Positions 10,700-22,725 of a DNA stretch of 64,000 nucleotides are shown one piece after another. Below the pieces are notes generated by a model that saw only the letters and a list, made by a program, of their open reading frames with translations, did no database searches and was not told the origin of the DNA. The position numbers and the translations under genes are program-made. This DNA comes from Nicotiana tabacum (lineage: Eukaryota > Streptophyta > Magnoliopsida > Solanales > Solanaceae), in contig NC_134101.1 in NCBI RefSeq assembly GCF_000715075.1, positions 151,441,084-151,505,083 of the forward strand, in the 5' to 3' direction. Numbering within the stretch: position 1 is the stretch's first letter; every line of letters starts with the position of its first letter.

Positions 10700-12637
10700 A
10701 TGTTTTCTTATTCGGGTATGTTAAGGCTATCTCTTCTTTCTTTTTAGCATGATCTATACGACATAAACGAAACAAGCAAATGCACAACTTCTATAAACTA
10801 CTCTATTCAATAGCTCAAACTGTTGATTTATCTTGACATTGTTCACAATAATTCTTCAATCCAAATATATGACCTATATACTTATTTCAAAAAATAATTG
10901 GAAAAGGCAAATATTGAAATATATGTAATACCCTAAAAGAAAAGGAAAAAAAAAAGGCATGACCATATCTTTTCCAGAAAATCCAAAAAAACAAGGATAT
11001 GAAATTTGTGTAAATTTAACAACTTAAGATTCTTGTTGTTAAGGATTTATTTGTGCAATTTTGTTTTTGATAATTAAGAAAGTGACTGCCACATATTAGC
11101 AAATTAATCAATTTTATTAAAGCAATGATAATTAACTCAGAATAATATCTTGATCCGGTAATTAAAGTAAAAAAATAATGAAAATAAATAACAAACAATT
11201 CAATAATTTGATAATATCATAAAAGTAAGAGCAAATGACGAAGATATTAGGTGAAACTACTAATTGCCATATTAAACGTGCAATTAATGTTGAAGGAACA
11301 AAAAAAAAAATTCCAACCACTCCAAGTTAGTTCCTGAAATCAAATATCAAACACTTAAAATTATATTTTTGTACTTTAATGCAGGATAGTTATTTGAATT
11401 TTAAAGGGCAAAAAAAAAGTTGTTTTAATATTTCGACAATATCTTTGAATCTACAGTAATTTTACATGTTGTATTTAAAAAAGATTTTTAATTTCTTAAA
11501 TATATGTCTCCTTATTAAAATTGATGTATTATAAGACATCTAAAATCTTCTAGAAATTTGAAAAGCCAAACTTAGAATTCTATAACCGCAAAAGATTTAC
11601 TTTAGAAAAATGAATAGACTTTAGATACATCCAATATGAGGTAATAAATTTTATTAGCATTTAATAGTATGATGTTCAAGCATGTCTAAGTATGTTCCTG
11701 ATTCCCCATATGTCATACTACCATATTGTCTATTCATGGGTCTCATAACATTTGAGGAGATCATATTGACTTACTTCATTATGCATTGCATTTATTTATA
11801 CATGTACATTTACCCATGACTCAGACGCTATTATATAAGCGTATATATATATATATGGGATATGGGAAAAGGTTACGGGTTATATATGCACCACCACCTG
11901 ATCAACTGGTATACATAGATGATTTTCCCACACTGGTCGAGATGATATGATGAGATGCCCTCAGTGGCTTGATGATGTTATGTACGTACAGACCTATGCA
12001 TTACATGACATTTATACGCATATGCATGATACTATAAATATTTCATGATTTACAGAGCTATCCAGACTTACAGGTTGAGTACTTTACTCTATGTTTCTTC
12101 TATGTCCATAACTAATGTTGACTTACTGCTATGTTTCAGTTCGGCCTACATACTCAGTACATTATTCGTACTGACGTCCTTTTGTTGGGGACGTTGCATT
12201 CATGTCTGCAGGTATAGATAATCGGTTTGACAAGTCCTCATAGTAGACGAGATGAGCATTCAGCAAAGGATCGGTAAGACTCCACCTTATTCGGAGTGCA
12301 GCCGAGTCTATAAGTCATCATGTCAGAGTTTTCCTACAGACTTATGGGTAGGCCGGTACCCTATACCATTTGATGTCAAATAATTTTAGAGGCTTTGTAG
12401 ATAGAGGTTCATTTTGTATAGTTTGTCAAAGGCCTTGACGGCCCATATGTATTCATATTTTATGAATGATGGTTCATTGATAGAACATTTGCATCCGCTT
12501 ACAATTGTACACTATGAGTTGTGGCCATATTGGCCCATGATAGTTATAAAAAACAAAAAAAATGAGTTACGGAGTGGTTTGCTCGGGCCAGTACGGCACG
12601 GGTTCCAGCCACGCCTCCCCAGATTTGGGGTGTGACA
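10700..12637 (+). repeat. Gypsy LTR remnant, same family as 55275-57312
   Basis: Blocks at 10700-10820 and 11690-12637 match 56145-56240 and 56265-57312. Examples are the GGTATGTTAAGGC block, the CAGTACATTATTCGTACTGA block and the final TGTGACA. The first 0.9 kb of the family (present at 55275) is missing on the left. The stretch 10821-11690 has no counterpart and may be an unidentified AT-rich insertion. No matching second LTR or target duplication was found. Confidence 0.7.
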
Positions 12638-13653
12638 ATGGCACCAACATTTATTGGGTACCCTGCCATCATAGAAGCAACTAAAACTGCCTGTGGGATT
12701 AGGAGATTGTTTTCATTCTGGCTTGGATCTATGCGACTGCTCACAAAGGTCTGTCACCCTTTTTCTTCAAAGTTTAGGGTGTTCCGCTAAATAGGAAACC
12801 CTGTTTTGATCAATGGTGGTGGTGGTCTTGGAGCCGCCAAAATCTCAGCTAGCCATGGGCGAGCTGCATCACCCATTTCAAACTTCTCCAAATATTGTAC
12901 CGGCTCCACATCCTCAAGCCCCAGATATGTGTTCAGGGAGGTCTAATCAAATATAACTTTTAAGTTCCTCATTTTAGTCACCTTGGTCCCCTTCTTGATA
13001 TGCGCCACATTGGCGTAGAATAAGTCCTCCTTGAAATCCACCACACTTTGAGTGAACCATGTCCACCCTTTTCTCTCCCTGAATTATCTTGCCACATTTG
13101 GGTTGTACATATCCAGGTCTTTCAATACAAACTGATTCTCAAGAGTGAGCAGTCTTTGAGGCCACTACTCTCGAAATCTGCTGAATGCAGTCAGGCTCAC
13201 CAATCTGTCTTCCCAAACTTCTTTCTTCTTCGACCTCTCAAGGCCGGCAATTCTGGTATCACCCCATTGATCATCGTTTGGAATATAATTATCATCATCT
13301 GTAGTAGCTGGTGCATCGGGGAAATGTGTAGAAAAGGGCTCTAAACCCTGATTGTCATCTTCCGAACCGTCGGAAGTGCTCTTTGGGGAGGAGGGCTTAT
13401 CTTGGAGCTGATATCTCCCCTGGAGTTACTATGGCTATGATTGAGCATCAGGAAGCTCTTACACAAAGTTGCCCTCTGAGGCTACCCTAGACGGGACATA
13501 TGTACTAGAATCAGTAGGCAATGGAGCTCTCCCAATTATTGACTTTTTGCCTATAATTCTTTGCACGGAGAGTGGTAGGGTATCCTTGCCTCGTCCTCGA
13601 AAGAGTTCACCCCTCCCCTTTGATTTATCACCACATCCCCGAGATCAAACCAT
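12638..13653 (-). pseudogene. Athila-like third ORF (putative plant transposon protein)
   Basis: Reading down from an ATG at 13653, the start is basic (RGRGKDT-like), then a frameshifted region follows. Fragments such as KKGTKVTKMR and SLNTYLGLEDVE are seen when frames are joined by eye, and the C-terminal part is RIDPSQNENNLLIPQAVLVA (12744-12680). These resemble the plant retroelement ORF that follows integrase in Athila elements, often annotated as a putative plant transposon protein. It is heavily frameshifted and is cut at 12637 where the LTR remnant begins. Function in the family is unknown. Confidence 0.6.
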
Positions 13654-13739
13654 TTTCTGCAATAGATAGAAATAGGAGTGAGTTGTAGATCAAGCTCAGA
13701 ATAGCAGACAGTTGCAGAATAAAACAGTATGCAGGGTAG

Positions 13740-14690
13740 GAAAGTGCAGTCTGCATATTTTTGGGGCAGCCGCAGATGGGTTTGTGCAGACCGCACAATT
13801 TGAAAGTGCGGCCGTGACCATTCTGCGGTCCACACAATTTTGAGTGCGACCGCATAACAGAAGTGCGGTCCGCACAATTTTGAGTGCAGCTGCACAATTA
13901 CCACTTCAAAAATGCCACTCTATGATAATAGAGAAAGCCATGATCTGCGGCCGCACACACTTTTCTGTAGCCGCGATTCAATTTATGCGGACCGTACAAT
14001 TTCAAGTGCGGACCGCACAATCACTTCACACCAAATGCCCTGAACTAAAAATCTGCGGACCGCACAATTCCTTGTGCAGCTGCCCAATTCAAAATAAAAC
14101 CGGGCAGATTCTTAGGGTTTCTATTCACGCACAATTTAGACATGGTAGTAGCAATTTAGACATGATAAACAGTTTACCCATCCCCCAAATAGCAAATAGG
14201 ATGTTACCCACACAAATTTAAGCTCACATGATGATGAATTTGACATTATGTCTAAAGATAACTAAACTAGTTATGAACAAAATTAAGAAAATTGAAAAAT
14301 TTCAAAGATGAATTGAACATACCAGTAATGTAGTGATGCTAAGGAAGAATTAAAGATGATGAAATGAGTGTTAGATGAGTGAATCAGTTGAGTGCACTAT
14401 ATTTTGCCGTTGTGTTAATTCTCAGAGTTCGTAAAGTTTCAACAGTAGTGAGGAGGCATTTATCCTTTTACACATTTATCCTTTGATGATCTGTGGTGCG
14501 CACATTTTTTAGTATGGCCGCAGATTTTGGTGTGGACCGCACATTTCCTTGTGCGGATGCACTTTGACTATTTTTTGAAAGGAAACTTCAGAGAGTGTGC
14601 AATTTTTTAACCAGTTGCGGTCGCATAAGAATTATGCGGCCGCAGTTCCTTTTCTATTATGGCAGTCCAAATTGTGCGGTCCGCACTTTT
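13740..14690. repeat. TGCGGTCCGCAC motif array in the Athila-like element
   Basis: From 13740 to 14085 and again from 14490 to 14690 the sequence repeats the 12-bp palindrome TGCGGTCCGCAC and variants (GCGGCCGCAC, GCGGACCGCACAATTT), commonly followed by AATTTTGAGTG. The spacer 14086-14490 is ordinary AT-rich sequence. The same word family fills part of the nested solo LTR at 16857-17265. It is not coding. Confidence 0.75.
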
Positions 14691-14723
14691 TCCATACTTA
14701 GCCCATTTTTTTTAGCACAGTTC

Positions 14724-16163
14724 CTACAAAGCACACTCATTCCTGTAACACACTACAAAACCAATTAGAAAAAAACAGGACCTATCTAAAGAAGAAGAAA
14801 AGAAAAGAAAAAGAAAAAGATACATGGGTTGCCTCCCAAGAAGTGTCTGATTTAACATCACGGCACGACGCATATTACCATCATCACTTGAAAGAATCAC
14901 TGCCACCACGTGGCCATCACCAACTTTTCCAAGATAATGTTTTACCTGGTGACCAATGACTCTAAACACTTCATCATTTTTATTCTTCAAGTCCAATGCA
15001 CCAAAAGGTGTCACACCCACAACCTCGAATGGGCCACTCCATTTAAACTTCAACTTTCCCGAAAACATCCGTAATCGAGAATTGAACAACAACACAAGAT
15101 CACCTTCTTTAAACTCCTTATTCTGAATGTACTTGTCATAGAGGTACTTCATCTTCTCCTTTTATAGGGATGAACTTGTGTATGCATGGTACTGCAATTC
15201 ATCTAGCTCATTCAATTGTGTCACCCTTAAATTGGCGGCGACATCCTACTGAAGATTCAACTTCTTTAAAGCCCACATGGCTTTGTTCTCAAGTTCAATC
15301 GGAAGATGAAAAACTTTCCCGAACACCAACCAGAGACATTCCAATCGATGTTTTGTAAGCCATCCTATAAGCCCAAAGAGCATCATCGAGTTTCTTGGAC
15401 CAATCCGTCCGGTTAGCATTCACTGTTTTGGACAAAATACTCTTTATCTCCCAGTTGGAGACTTCCACTTGACCGCTTGCTTGAGGATGATAGGGGGTCG
15501 TGACTTTATGACTGACATCATACTTGGTGAGTAATGTATCGAAAGCTTTGTTGTAAAAATGAGATTCCCCATCACTTATGATAGCCCTTGTAGTACCAAA
15601 TCTTGTAAAAATGTTCTTCTTAAAAAACGACACCACACTTCTCACTTCATTGTTGGATAAAGCGACGACCTCAACCCATTTGGACACATAATCAACCTTG
15701 ACCAAGATGTAGGTGTTTCCATAAGAACTCACAAATGGACCCATAAAGTAAATACCCCACACATCGAAAACGTCAATCTCTAAAATGGTGATGAGGGGAA
15801 TTTCATTTTTCTTTGAGATTCCACCGGCCCTTTGACATTCATCACAATGCTTGAAAAGATCACTTGCATCTTTGTAAAGAGTGAGCTAATAGAAATCGCA
15901 ACTTAACACTTTGGTCGCCGTTCTTGCTCCACCATGGTGACCACCATACGGTGAAGAATGATAAGCCCCAAGAATCTCACTTTGCTCCTCTTCTGGTACA
16001 CATCTTCTAATCACTCCATCCGTACAAATCCGAAAAAGGTACGATTCATCCCAATAATAGTCTTGACAATCCCGTTTCAGCTTCTTTCTTTGGTTTGAAA
16101 ACAACTCAACCGGAATGAAACCACTCACAAGAGAATTTGCTAGATCCGCGAACCAAAGCACCT
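14724..16163 (-). pseudogene. Athila/Tat-type integrase, 5'-truncated
   Basis: From 16163 down: LWFADLANSLVSGFIPVE, then the zinc-binding region (CVPEEEQSEILGAYHSSPYG GHHG). After a frame break comes the core at 15762-15295 ([14 protein letters not shown] in IISDGESHF, and [17 protein letters not shown] with the catalytic Glu). The C-terminal part is at 15152-14724 (KEGDLVLLFNSRLRMFSGKL). These are typical of envelope-class plant gypsy elements. RT and gag are absent because element A adjoins at about 16165. Stops at 15790-15890 and 15153-15290 separate the pieces. Confidence 0.87.
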
Positions 16164-16655
16164 ATCATGTCTCGTGATGGCGTGGGAAACCACTGTCAGG
16201 CAAGACAACACTAAATATTTAATTAAATTCTCATTTAATATGTTTTTGAAATCATAAATTTCCTTCAACTTAACTAGTAAAAAGGCAAACTTTACAGAAT
16301 AATAATAATATTTTCCAATTTCAATACTGAGTATCCTATAATCCTCACAGAACTCGGTGTCACAAGTACCTGAGAATTTGCTACGAAATAAAATAAAATA
16401 TAATAACTATCTGGAATACAAATTTGGACAGAAAAGAAAAATATATGTACTCTAAAGGAGATTCTGCTGGCTGTGAATCATCTCATAAGATGCAGCTCAC
16501 CTAAGTCCCTGTATCAACCACGCGGATGCACCCACAAGGCCACCAGACATATATGTGCATGTATAACAAAATGTACAGTAAGTGTAGTATGAGTACCAAA
16601 ACAACGCGTACCCATTAAGTATCTAATCTAATCTCGAAGAAGTAGTGATGAGAGG

Positions 16656-18246
16656 TGATAACTGTGATTTCTACATGTTTTATACCCATTCTTACCTAAG
16701 CTTTGTGCATTAACTGCCATAAATTAGTCCCAAAATGCTTACAAGTTGCGCTTGATTGCAGGTTTGAGCGACAAGATGACAAATACCAAAGATCGGCTCA
16801 AAAAGGAGTGAAATCTGCCAAGTGTCAAAAGACAACTAAAGTGGGGAACAAAATGACCTGTGCGGTCCGCACTGATGTGTCACGCGGTCGCACAGAAGAG
16901 TTTAGAGGCTGGGTTATTTCAAGGTCAACCTGTGCGGTTCGTACTGCTTTGCCACGCGGCCGCGCAGGATAGTTCAGAGATCATGCAATTTCCAAGTCAA
17001 GATGCACGGTCCGCGCTCCTTTCCACGCGGTCCGCGCCCAAGAGTGTCAGAGACTTAGTCATTCAAGGAAAAATCCCACGCGGCCGCACACCTAATCAGT
17101 GCGGTCCGCATGGATGAAGTTCAGAGAGGGTGGATTTGGACCAAAACACCCTACGCGCCTGCGCGTCACATTTGTGCAGTCCGCGTACCCAGTGTCAGAA
17201 GCAAGATATGAAAATCCAAACCCCTACGCGGTCGCGCGTCATTTGTGCGCGGTCTGCGCCAGACCCTCAAGGGTATTTTTGTCTGATTTTTCCTGTGTAG
17301 TATAAATAGGACATTTTACTTTTTAGAGGGGGAGTTTTTTTTGGTTTTTATCAGATAGCAGTTGAACTCGAGACTTCATAGTTTTAGCCTATTTTGGGAA
17401 ATTTCTTCTAGTATTAACGTGGATTAGAGTAGATTAACATTTTAGTTAATTACTATGTCAATTTCATCTACTATTTCTTCAATTTCTGTTTCTATTATGG
17501 CTAGCTAAACCCATTAGCTAGGGTTGTGGCTCAACCCTAGTGTGGGTAATTAATGGATGTGATTGTTTAGTGCATGAATGATGTTGGGTATTTGTTATTT
17601 GGATTAATCTTATGTTTTCATTAAGATTTGGTGGTTGCAACACTAAGTCTAGCGTAGTGAGTCTTGACTCTTCTTGAGAAAGAGAGTCTATGACCCCAAG
17701 ATTAATTCTAACAAGGAATTGGGATGGACCCATGAGAATGGTAGTCCCAATTAACGGGTTAAACCTCGAGAGAGTAATTACCCAACTTGAACCATAAGTT
17801 GCTTGGGCAAATTGGCCTACCCAATTGGTCTCGAGAGAGTCAATTGGGAAAAATCACTCTCTCTACCGAGAGGTGTGAGAGTGGGTGCAAAAGTGCAACG
17901 GTTATAGAATAAGTCCCATATTCATCATTCTTGCATTAGGAATCTCTACCCGTTAGTTGACCACCTAGGTACATGCCACGACCCTAGTGCCTTTCTCTAT
18001 ATTGCATACAACTTAGAATCAATATATTAGCCTAACTTAGCTTTAAACTTGTAGTTGATAAATTGTAGTTGATAATCAAAAGAAAACAAAAAATGTTGGA
18101 AGATCAATTAGGAGCTAAAACATAGTCCTAGACCATACAAACACTCAACTCCAAATTGAAGCTCCCTGTGGAAAATTGACCCCTATACCACTATTGGGTA
18201 AAAGTATTAGTGCCCACTCTTCCTTAGGTTGAGTCCGCTGCGATCA
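16656..18246 (+). repeat. Nested solo LTR, Athila-like, with 5-bp target duplication
   Basis: A 1591-bp unit starts TGATAACTG and ends GCGATCA, flanked by AGAGG at 16651-16655 and 18247-18251. Removing it and one AGAGG rejoins element A's LTR smoothly. The opening resembles Athila LTRs, but assignment to the same family as the fragment at 12638-16163 is inference from the shared GC words. No internal region remains, so it arose by LTR-LTR recombination or is a lone terminal repeat. Confidence 0.85.
16857..17265. repeat. TGCGGTCCGCAC motif array in the solo LTR
   Basis: About ten CpG-rich words (GTGCGGTCCGCAC, CACGCGGCCGC, CACGCGGTCCGCG) are spaced roughly 30-50 bp apart. They are the same vocabulary as 13740-14690. 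Apparent open frames here are caused by this composition. Confidence 0.75.
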
Positions 18247-19474
18247 AGAGGTCGACTCCGACACATACTATGGACAACAATAATATACTGATAATATGAT
18301 AAATTATGGATTTTATAAGGCAATTGTAAACTCAATAACATGAAGCAGGTATGCAATTCTTTGTTAATAGGAGATTTCCAAATTTATTTTCGTCTTTTAA
18401 CAATTTATATCTCCGGCCAATAAAGTCATATCAATTATCAATAATTCCAAAACAATCAATTAAGTCATGCGCAAATCATGCCGACGTCGTACGACCCGAT
18501 CCAACATAACATTAAATTATGCATTGCCGGAGGTTCGAACGGCGCAAACCATAGATGCATCTATTTAATCTGTCGAGGCATTCGGTCTGTTCCACAAAAG
18601 ATAAACACATTCAAACAACCAAATCAAGGATTTATTTCGGTTTGATGTTCAAAGAAATATCAATTCTCATTAACGGTAAAGTGACCCGTCCAAAACCAAG
18701 CAGGTGATGTTTAACCTTTTGAAATTCCTTTATCAAGTTCCAATATGTTTTGAACGGTTAAATTAACAAGTAGGACGCAAGCATCACAAGTATAACGTGA
18801 TTTGGGTCCTAGCTACCTGGATATAAGCATAATAGTAGCTACACACGGACTCTCATCACCTCGTGTGTATCTAGCCTCCACAAATAGAAGCACATATTGA
18901 ATTATTTCACCTATGGTGTAAATCCCCTCTTACAAGGTTAGAAAGGAGACTTACCTCGCTCCGAAGTACCATATTCGGTCTCAAGCCCTCCCGACTCAAA
19001 CTGATGTCTGACGCTCCAAGACTAGTCAATAATTGTGAAAACCCATAAATATATACTCAAATACTCATTATAATCCAATTTATAAAAATTTATAACCCGA
19101 TCAAAAAGTCGAAAAAAATCACCCTCGGGCCTACGTGCCCGGATTCCAAAAAAGTTCAAAGATAAATATTACCCATAACATCACGAACTCAAATATATAA
19201 TTTATTCTCAATTCCATGCCCAAATTCGTGGTCAAGATCCAAAATTACCAATTTTTTAGGTTTTCTACCAAAACCCCAAATTTCTGCTAATTTTCCATGA
19301 ATTTCCTTGTTAAAATCTATATATAATCCAAATATTTAACTTGCAATAGGTGGGAATCACTTACGTTGACATAGATGATGAAGATGGAGCTCCAAAATTT
19401 CTCCTAGGTCGTCTCCCATGGAGGAAATGAGCCAAACCCATTTTTGCAAACTTATACACTGCCAGACAACCCTT

Positions 19475-19835
19475 CTTCGCGTTCGTGGGCCTCTCATCGC
19501 GTTCACGATGAATAAAATTCTCGAAAGCCATTTCCAAACTCTTCTCAGACAGCCTCTAGTATAATTGTCATAACTTTTCATACACAAATCCAAATGCTAA
19601 ATGAATTACTTTTCTGAAAACTAGACACAAAGGGCTACAACTTTTATTTTTAGATCATCTCCAAATTCCTTATATATTGCGAGATATGAGCCTCCGAAGT
19701 CAGACCTGTGCAACAGATATTTCCTTCTTCGCGAACGCGAGAGTCTCTTCGCGGACGCGAAGAACAAAATCCCAGAAGCCAAATCCTTCTTCGCGAACGC
19801 GAGATGATCCTCGCGAATGCGAAGAACAACACCAT
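19475..19835. repeat. TCGCGAACGCGA motif array in element A LTR
   Basis: Words such as CTTCGCGAACGCGAG, CTTCGCGGACGCGAAG and TCGCGTTCACGA recur in two clusters (19475-19515 and 19725-19830). Most are imperfect inverted repeats. They resemble the arrays in the other gypsy LTRs here in size and CpG content but use a different word. Confidence 0.7.
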
Positions 19836-20681
19836 ATATCTGTAAATCAGCATCCAAAGTAGCACAAAATGATCCGAAACACACCCATGGCCCCCAGGAC
19901 CCCGTCCAATCACACCAACCTATCCCAAAACATGATACGAACTTGCTCGAGACCTCAAATCACATAAAACAACATCGAAACCATGAATCGCACCCCAATT
20001 CAATCTTAATGAACTTTAGAACTTCAAACTTCTACATTTGATGCCGAAACCTACCAAATCATGTCCAATTAACCTTAAATTTTGCACACAAGTCACATTC
20101 GACATTACGTACCTACTCCAACTTCCGGAATCGGAATCCGACCCTGATATAAAAAATTCCACTCCCGGTCAAACTTCTCAAAAACCTTCAAATTTCTAAA
20201 TTTTGACAAACGACTCCGAAATGACCTACGAACCTCCAAATCCACATTCGGACGCACTCCTAATCTAGAATCACCATACAGAGCTATAACCAGACTCGGA
20301 ATCCCAAACATACATCGATAACATTTAAATGTACTTCAACCCAAATTTATAAATTTCTTCCAAAATGCCAACTTCCACAATAGAAGCTGAAACGCTCCCA
20401 GGTTATCCAAAACCCGATTCGAACAAGTCCGAAATTATTATACGAACCTGCTGGAACCATTAAATCCCGATTCCTAGGTCTTTTACTCAAAAATCCAACC
20501 TTAGTCAATTCTTCAACTTAAAGCTTTTGAAATGAGAATTCTCTTTCCAAATCAACTCTGAACTTCTAAAATTCCATTTTCGACCACGCGTACAAGTCAT
20601 AATACCTGAAGTGAAGCTGCTCAAGGCCTCAAACCGCCGAACGACGCGCTAGAGCTCAAAATGATTGATCGGGTCGTTACA

Positions 20682-20725
20682 TTCTCTCCCACTTAAACAT
20701 ATGTTCATCATCGAGCGTGCTAAGA
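20682..20725 (-). other. Element A purine tract and polyprotein-like tail
   Basis: The minus strand reads AAGTGGGAGAGAA directly before the LTR start TGTAACG. One frame reads L-D-D-E-H-M-F-K-W-E-R-M and stops at the TAA made by the first LTR bases. This is the same tail as in the coding chromovirus, although no other coding sequence is recognised in element A. Confidence 0.65.
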
Positions 20726-22725
20726 ACTGCGCTGGAGTAGTCTGAAATCACTATTTAACACTGCACCTACCCGTGCTACCACAACTGAGTTGAGCACATT
20801 TGCTCGAACAAATCTGAAGATTCTCCCTTTTAACTTAGTCAAATAAGCCTTAAAGCCAAATTCCAACACTCGAAATTCTCTACCAGGCCTGTTTCCAACA
20901 TGCAAACTCTATATAAATCACCACAAGATGTACCAAAACATGATTGCATGCTTTTTCTGAATTAACACCATGCACCGCATAATTCACATGACCATTATAA
21001 CATCCTCTAATAATAATAGCTGACATTCCACGAATCTGATGCTCCCACACACTTCATGACTCATATATGTCCTACTCCAACTCTTGAAATACTGCCACGA
21101 CGGAAAAGATGTGTAAAAATTCATGACCAACTATTGAGTCAATAATTCATTGAGTTCCTTCTCTTAACAAGAACCATTGCCTCATTATGAACCAAATAAC
21201 TATATTTTCTGTTTAATATACTTCATATAAATTTGATCGCACTGATCCCAGGTCGAATAATATCGTCTCACCTAGTCCAGGCTGCTCATACAATAAGCCA
21301 CCTCAGACACTACCAAAAGTCTAACATGATGCCACAATCTGCCAACAAGCTACAAACTCGAACGTGATACATAAGGAGAACGAACTCTGGAAAGAACCAC
21401 TCGACCCACATAACTAATTGAAAAACCGAAAGTACGTCATGAACATCCCTTAGAAAATGGGAAACAAAGCACGCAAGAATAGATATAGGGGACTGTACTC
21501 AACATCACACTGTTGCGGCGTGCAACCCGATCCATACATAATACCGTATAAGGATAGACTTTATCGAGCTAAAATGCTCATGACTACGAAATACCCGAAT
21601 ATCAACCACATGCACGCTAATGCATAATACAAACCCTAGGGAGACAGATAGCACCGTACACCACAAAACTTAAACACGACTAAGGTACGATATGTGACGA
21701 ACATACATTCTCTCCCACTTAAACATATGTTCGTCCTCGAATGTGCTAAGAACTGTGCTGGAGTAGTCTGAAATCACTGTTTAAGACTACACCTACCCGT
21801 GTTACCACAACTCAGTTGAGCACATTTGCTAGAACAAATATGAAGATTCTCCCTTTTAACTTAGCCAAGTAAGCCTTAAAGCCAAATTCCAACACTCGAA
21901 ATTCTCTACCAGGCCTGTTTGCAACATGCGAACTCTATATCAATCACCACAAGATGTACCAAAACATGATTGCATGCTTTTTATGAAATAACACCATGCA
22001 CCACATAATTCACATGACTATAATAACATCCTCTGATAATAATAGCTGACATTCCACGAATCTGATACTCACACACACTTCATGACTCATATAAGTCCTA
22101 CTCCAACTCTTGAAATACTATCACGACGGAAGAGATGTGTAAAAATTCATGACCAACTATTGAGTCAATAATTTATTGAGTTCTTTCTCTTGACAAGAAC
22201 CATTGCCTCATTATGAACCAAATTACTATATTTTCTCTTTAATATACTTCATATAAATTCGATCGCACTGATCCCAAGTCGAATAATATCGTCTCATCCA
22301 GTCCAAGCTGCTCAGGCAATAAGCCACCTCAGACATTGCCAAAAGTCTCACATGATGCCACAATGTGCCAACAAGCTACAAACTCGAACGTGATACAGAA
22401 GGAGAACGAACTCTGGAAAGAACCACTTGACCCACATAACTAATTGAAAAACCAAAAGTATGTCATGAACATCCCTCAGAAAATAGGAAACAAAGCATGC
22501 AAGAATAGATATAGGGGACTGTACTCAACATCACACTGTTGCGGCAGACAACCCGATCCATACATAATACCGTATAAGGACAGACTTTACCGAGCTAAAA
22601 TTCTCATGACTACGAAATACCCGAATATCAGCCACACGCACGCTAAGTGCATAATACAAACCTTAGGGAGATATATAGCACTGTACGCCACAAAACTCAA
22701 AAACAACTAAGGTACGATATGTGAT
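20682..22725 (-). repeat. 1026-bp tandem duplication beside the purine tract
   Basis: The segment 20682-21707 is repeated at 21708-22725 with small differences. Both copies start TTCTCTCCCACTTAAACAT and end near GGTACGATATGTGA, so the purine tract and tail are duplicated too. The inner copy is therefore a second purine tract 1 kb from the LTR. No protein domain is recognised in the unit. Confidence 0.9.

Larger units (their letters stand above)
16172..20681 (-). repeat. 3' LTR of element A, interrupted by a solo LTR
   Basis: The LTR runs from about 16172 to 16650 and from 18252 to 20681, about 2.9 kb without the insertion. The right edge is TGTAACGACCC on the minus strand. The left edge lacks roughly the last 25 bases seen at 25870-25895. 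It contains CpG-rich TCGCGAACGCGA words at 19475-19835. Confidence 0.8.

Noticed and set aside
13551..14221. Overlapping open frames as Cys/Arg-rich protein genes
   Set aside because: They arise from the CpG-rich TGCGGTCCGCAC word array, which lacks stops in several frames; there is no domain and both strands are open.
14724..16163. Integrase-like region as an endogenous pararetrovirus
   Set aside because: The integrase and following ORF are Athila-type gypsy. No movement-protein or caulimovirid coat motif was seen anywhere in the window.
19621..19913. Overlapping 87-codon frames as a gene
   Set aside because: They are produced by the TCGCGAACGCGA words in element A's LTR.
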